Source: Candidatus Bathyarchaeota archaeon
GTDB lineage: Archaea; Thermoproteota; Bathyarchaeia; Bathyarchaeales; Bathycorpusculaceae
DNA length: 5,393 nucleotides
Assembly (NCBI GenBank): GCA_018396935.1
Contig: JAGTRA010000052.1
Location: 1,494-6,886, forward strand
Direction of reading: 5' to 3'
In this document: positions 5,063 through 5,393 of the stretch, in pieces
Layout: every line of letters begins with the position of its first letter
Position numbering within the stretch: position 1 is the stretch's first letter
Position numbers and translations under genes: made by a program
The notes under the pieces: generated by a model
Told to the model about the DNA's origin: nothing
Database searches by the model: none
What the model saw: the letters and a program-made list of their open reading frames with translations, nothing else

Positions 5063-5393
5063 CCCAAATGCAATAGTAGGTTGGATTGATTATAATTTCG
5101 CAAGGCTATACACTCCGAACTTGGATGATGAAGCATTTATAATAGGGCAGATGAGTAGTGCTAATGCTGGTGGAGATGTTTATTTTGTCAGCAAACTAGG
5201 ACCTACCACTGTAGGTAAAGAAAACATGGCTGGGAATTATTTGATTGGTTTCGTAAGTAACGACCCCTACGCCCCTATGGAGCAATGGATCTTCATAGGC
5301 TATGCAAAGATTACTTGGCCTTATTATTGGCCAAAAGCGCCGTATGTATATATTGGTACTGCTTCGCAAACATTCAGCTACATTGCAGTTTGC
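4968..5393 (+). CDS. Continuation of the secreted protein in the +1 frame (runs off right edge)
   Basis: This frame is open from just after a TAA at 4941-4943 to the last base of the window, about 150 codons. The stretch from about 5034 reads as a folded extracellular protein: YTYGTGAVYNPNAIVG, then GWIDYNFARLYTP, AGGDVYFVSKLG, NYLIGFVSNDPY, WIFIGYAKITWPYYW and YVYIGTASQTF. It is rich in Tyr, Trp, Gly and beta-prone residues, like many archaeal secreted proteins. The first ATG (4968) has no Shine-Dalgarno sequence and no promoter, so an independent start is unlikely; the coordinate is only a formal boundary. Joining it to the signal-peptide half needs a one-base shift (one extra base, or two missing). 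I do not recognise a family, and the C-terminus lies outside the window. Confidence 0.6.
   Translation, partial: MGPFCIHQPLAGSACLLSVIYSYTYGTGAVYNPNAIVGWIDYNFARLYTPNLDDEAFIIGQMSSANAGGDVYFVSKLGPTTVGKENMAGNYLIGFVSNDPYAPMEQWIFIGYAKITWPYYWPKAPYVYIGTASQTFSYIAVC

Overview
This is a stretch of archaeal chromosome. The evidence is the gene content: an MBF1-type zinc-ribbon/helix-turn-helix protein, archaeal HflX, Trm56 (the archaeal tRNA C56 2'-O-methyltransferase), transcription factor E alpha, a DUF2110 protein, Shine-Dalgarno-led TTG and GTG starts, and a consensus archaeal TATA box (TTTATATA) before the last gene. The base composition is AT-leaning. A TACK-type or Bathyarchaeia-like lineage is my best guess, but it rests on general protein flavour and not on a marker tree.

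Layout. Positions 1-101 (minus strand) hold the first 33 codons of a PUA-domain RNA-binding protein that runs off the left edge. An 84-base divergent promoter region separates it from a six-gene plus-strand operon: MBF1 (186-740), hflX (709-1989), trm56 (1964-2563), tfe alpha (2602-3114), an HD-domain phosphohydrolase (3107-3649) and DUF2110 (3637-4470). Four of the five junctions overlap by 8 to 32 bases. In each of these the downstream gene's Shine-Dalgarno sequence lies inside the upstream coding sequence. Only trm56-tfe has a short spacer (38 bases), which may carry an internal promoter. A composite hairpin followed by a T-rich run (4483-4540) is a candidate terminator.

Positions 4471-4741 are non-coding as far as I can support. 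They hold the possible terminator, an inverted repeat, a short minus-strand stretch that reads like the last membrane helix of a lost surface protein, and the promoter of the final gene. From 4742 to the right edge lies a gene for a secreted protein with a signal peptide. Its frame ends at 5062, but an open, protein-like reading continues one frame over to the end of the window, so the gene looks frameshifted.

How the genes fit together. The operon groups information-processing functions: a ribosome/transcription-associated factor (MBF1), a ribosome-binding GTPase (HflX), a tRNA-modifying enzyme (Trm56) and a basal transcription initiation factor (TFE). Two conserved archaeal proteins of unknown role (HD hydrolase, DUF2110) are translationally coupled to TFE. 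I did not find a defence system, CRISPR array, mobile element or RNA gene. The most notable observations are the frameshifted secreted protein, which no single open frame covers, and the pair of near-identical overlapping start cassettes at MBF1/hflX and hflX/trm56.
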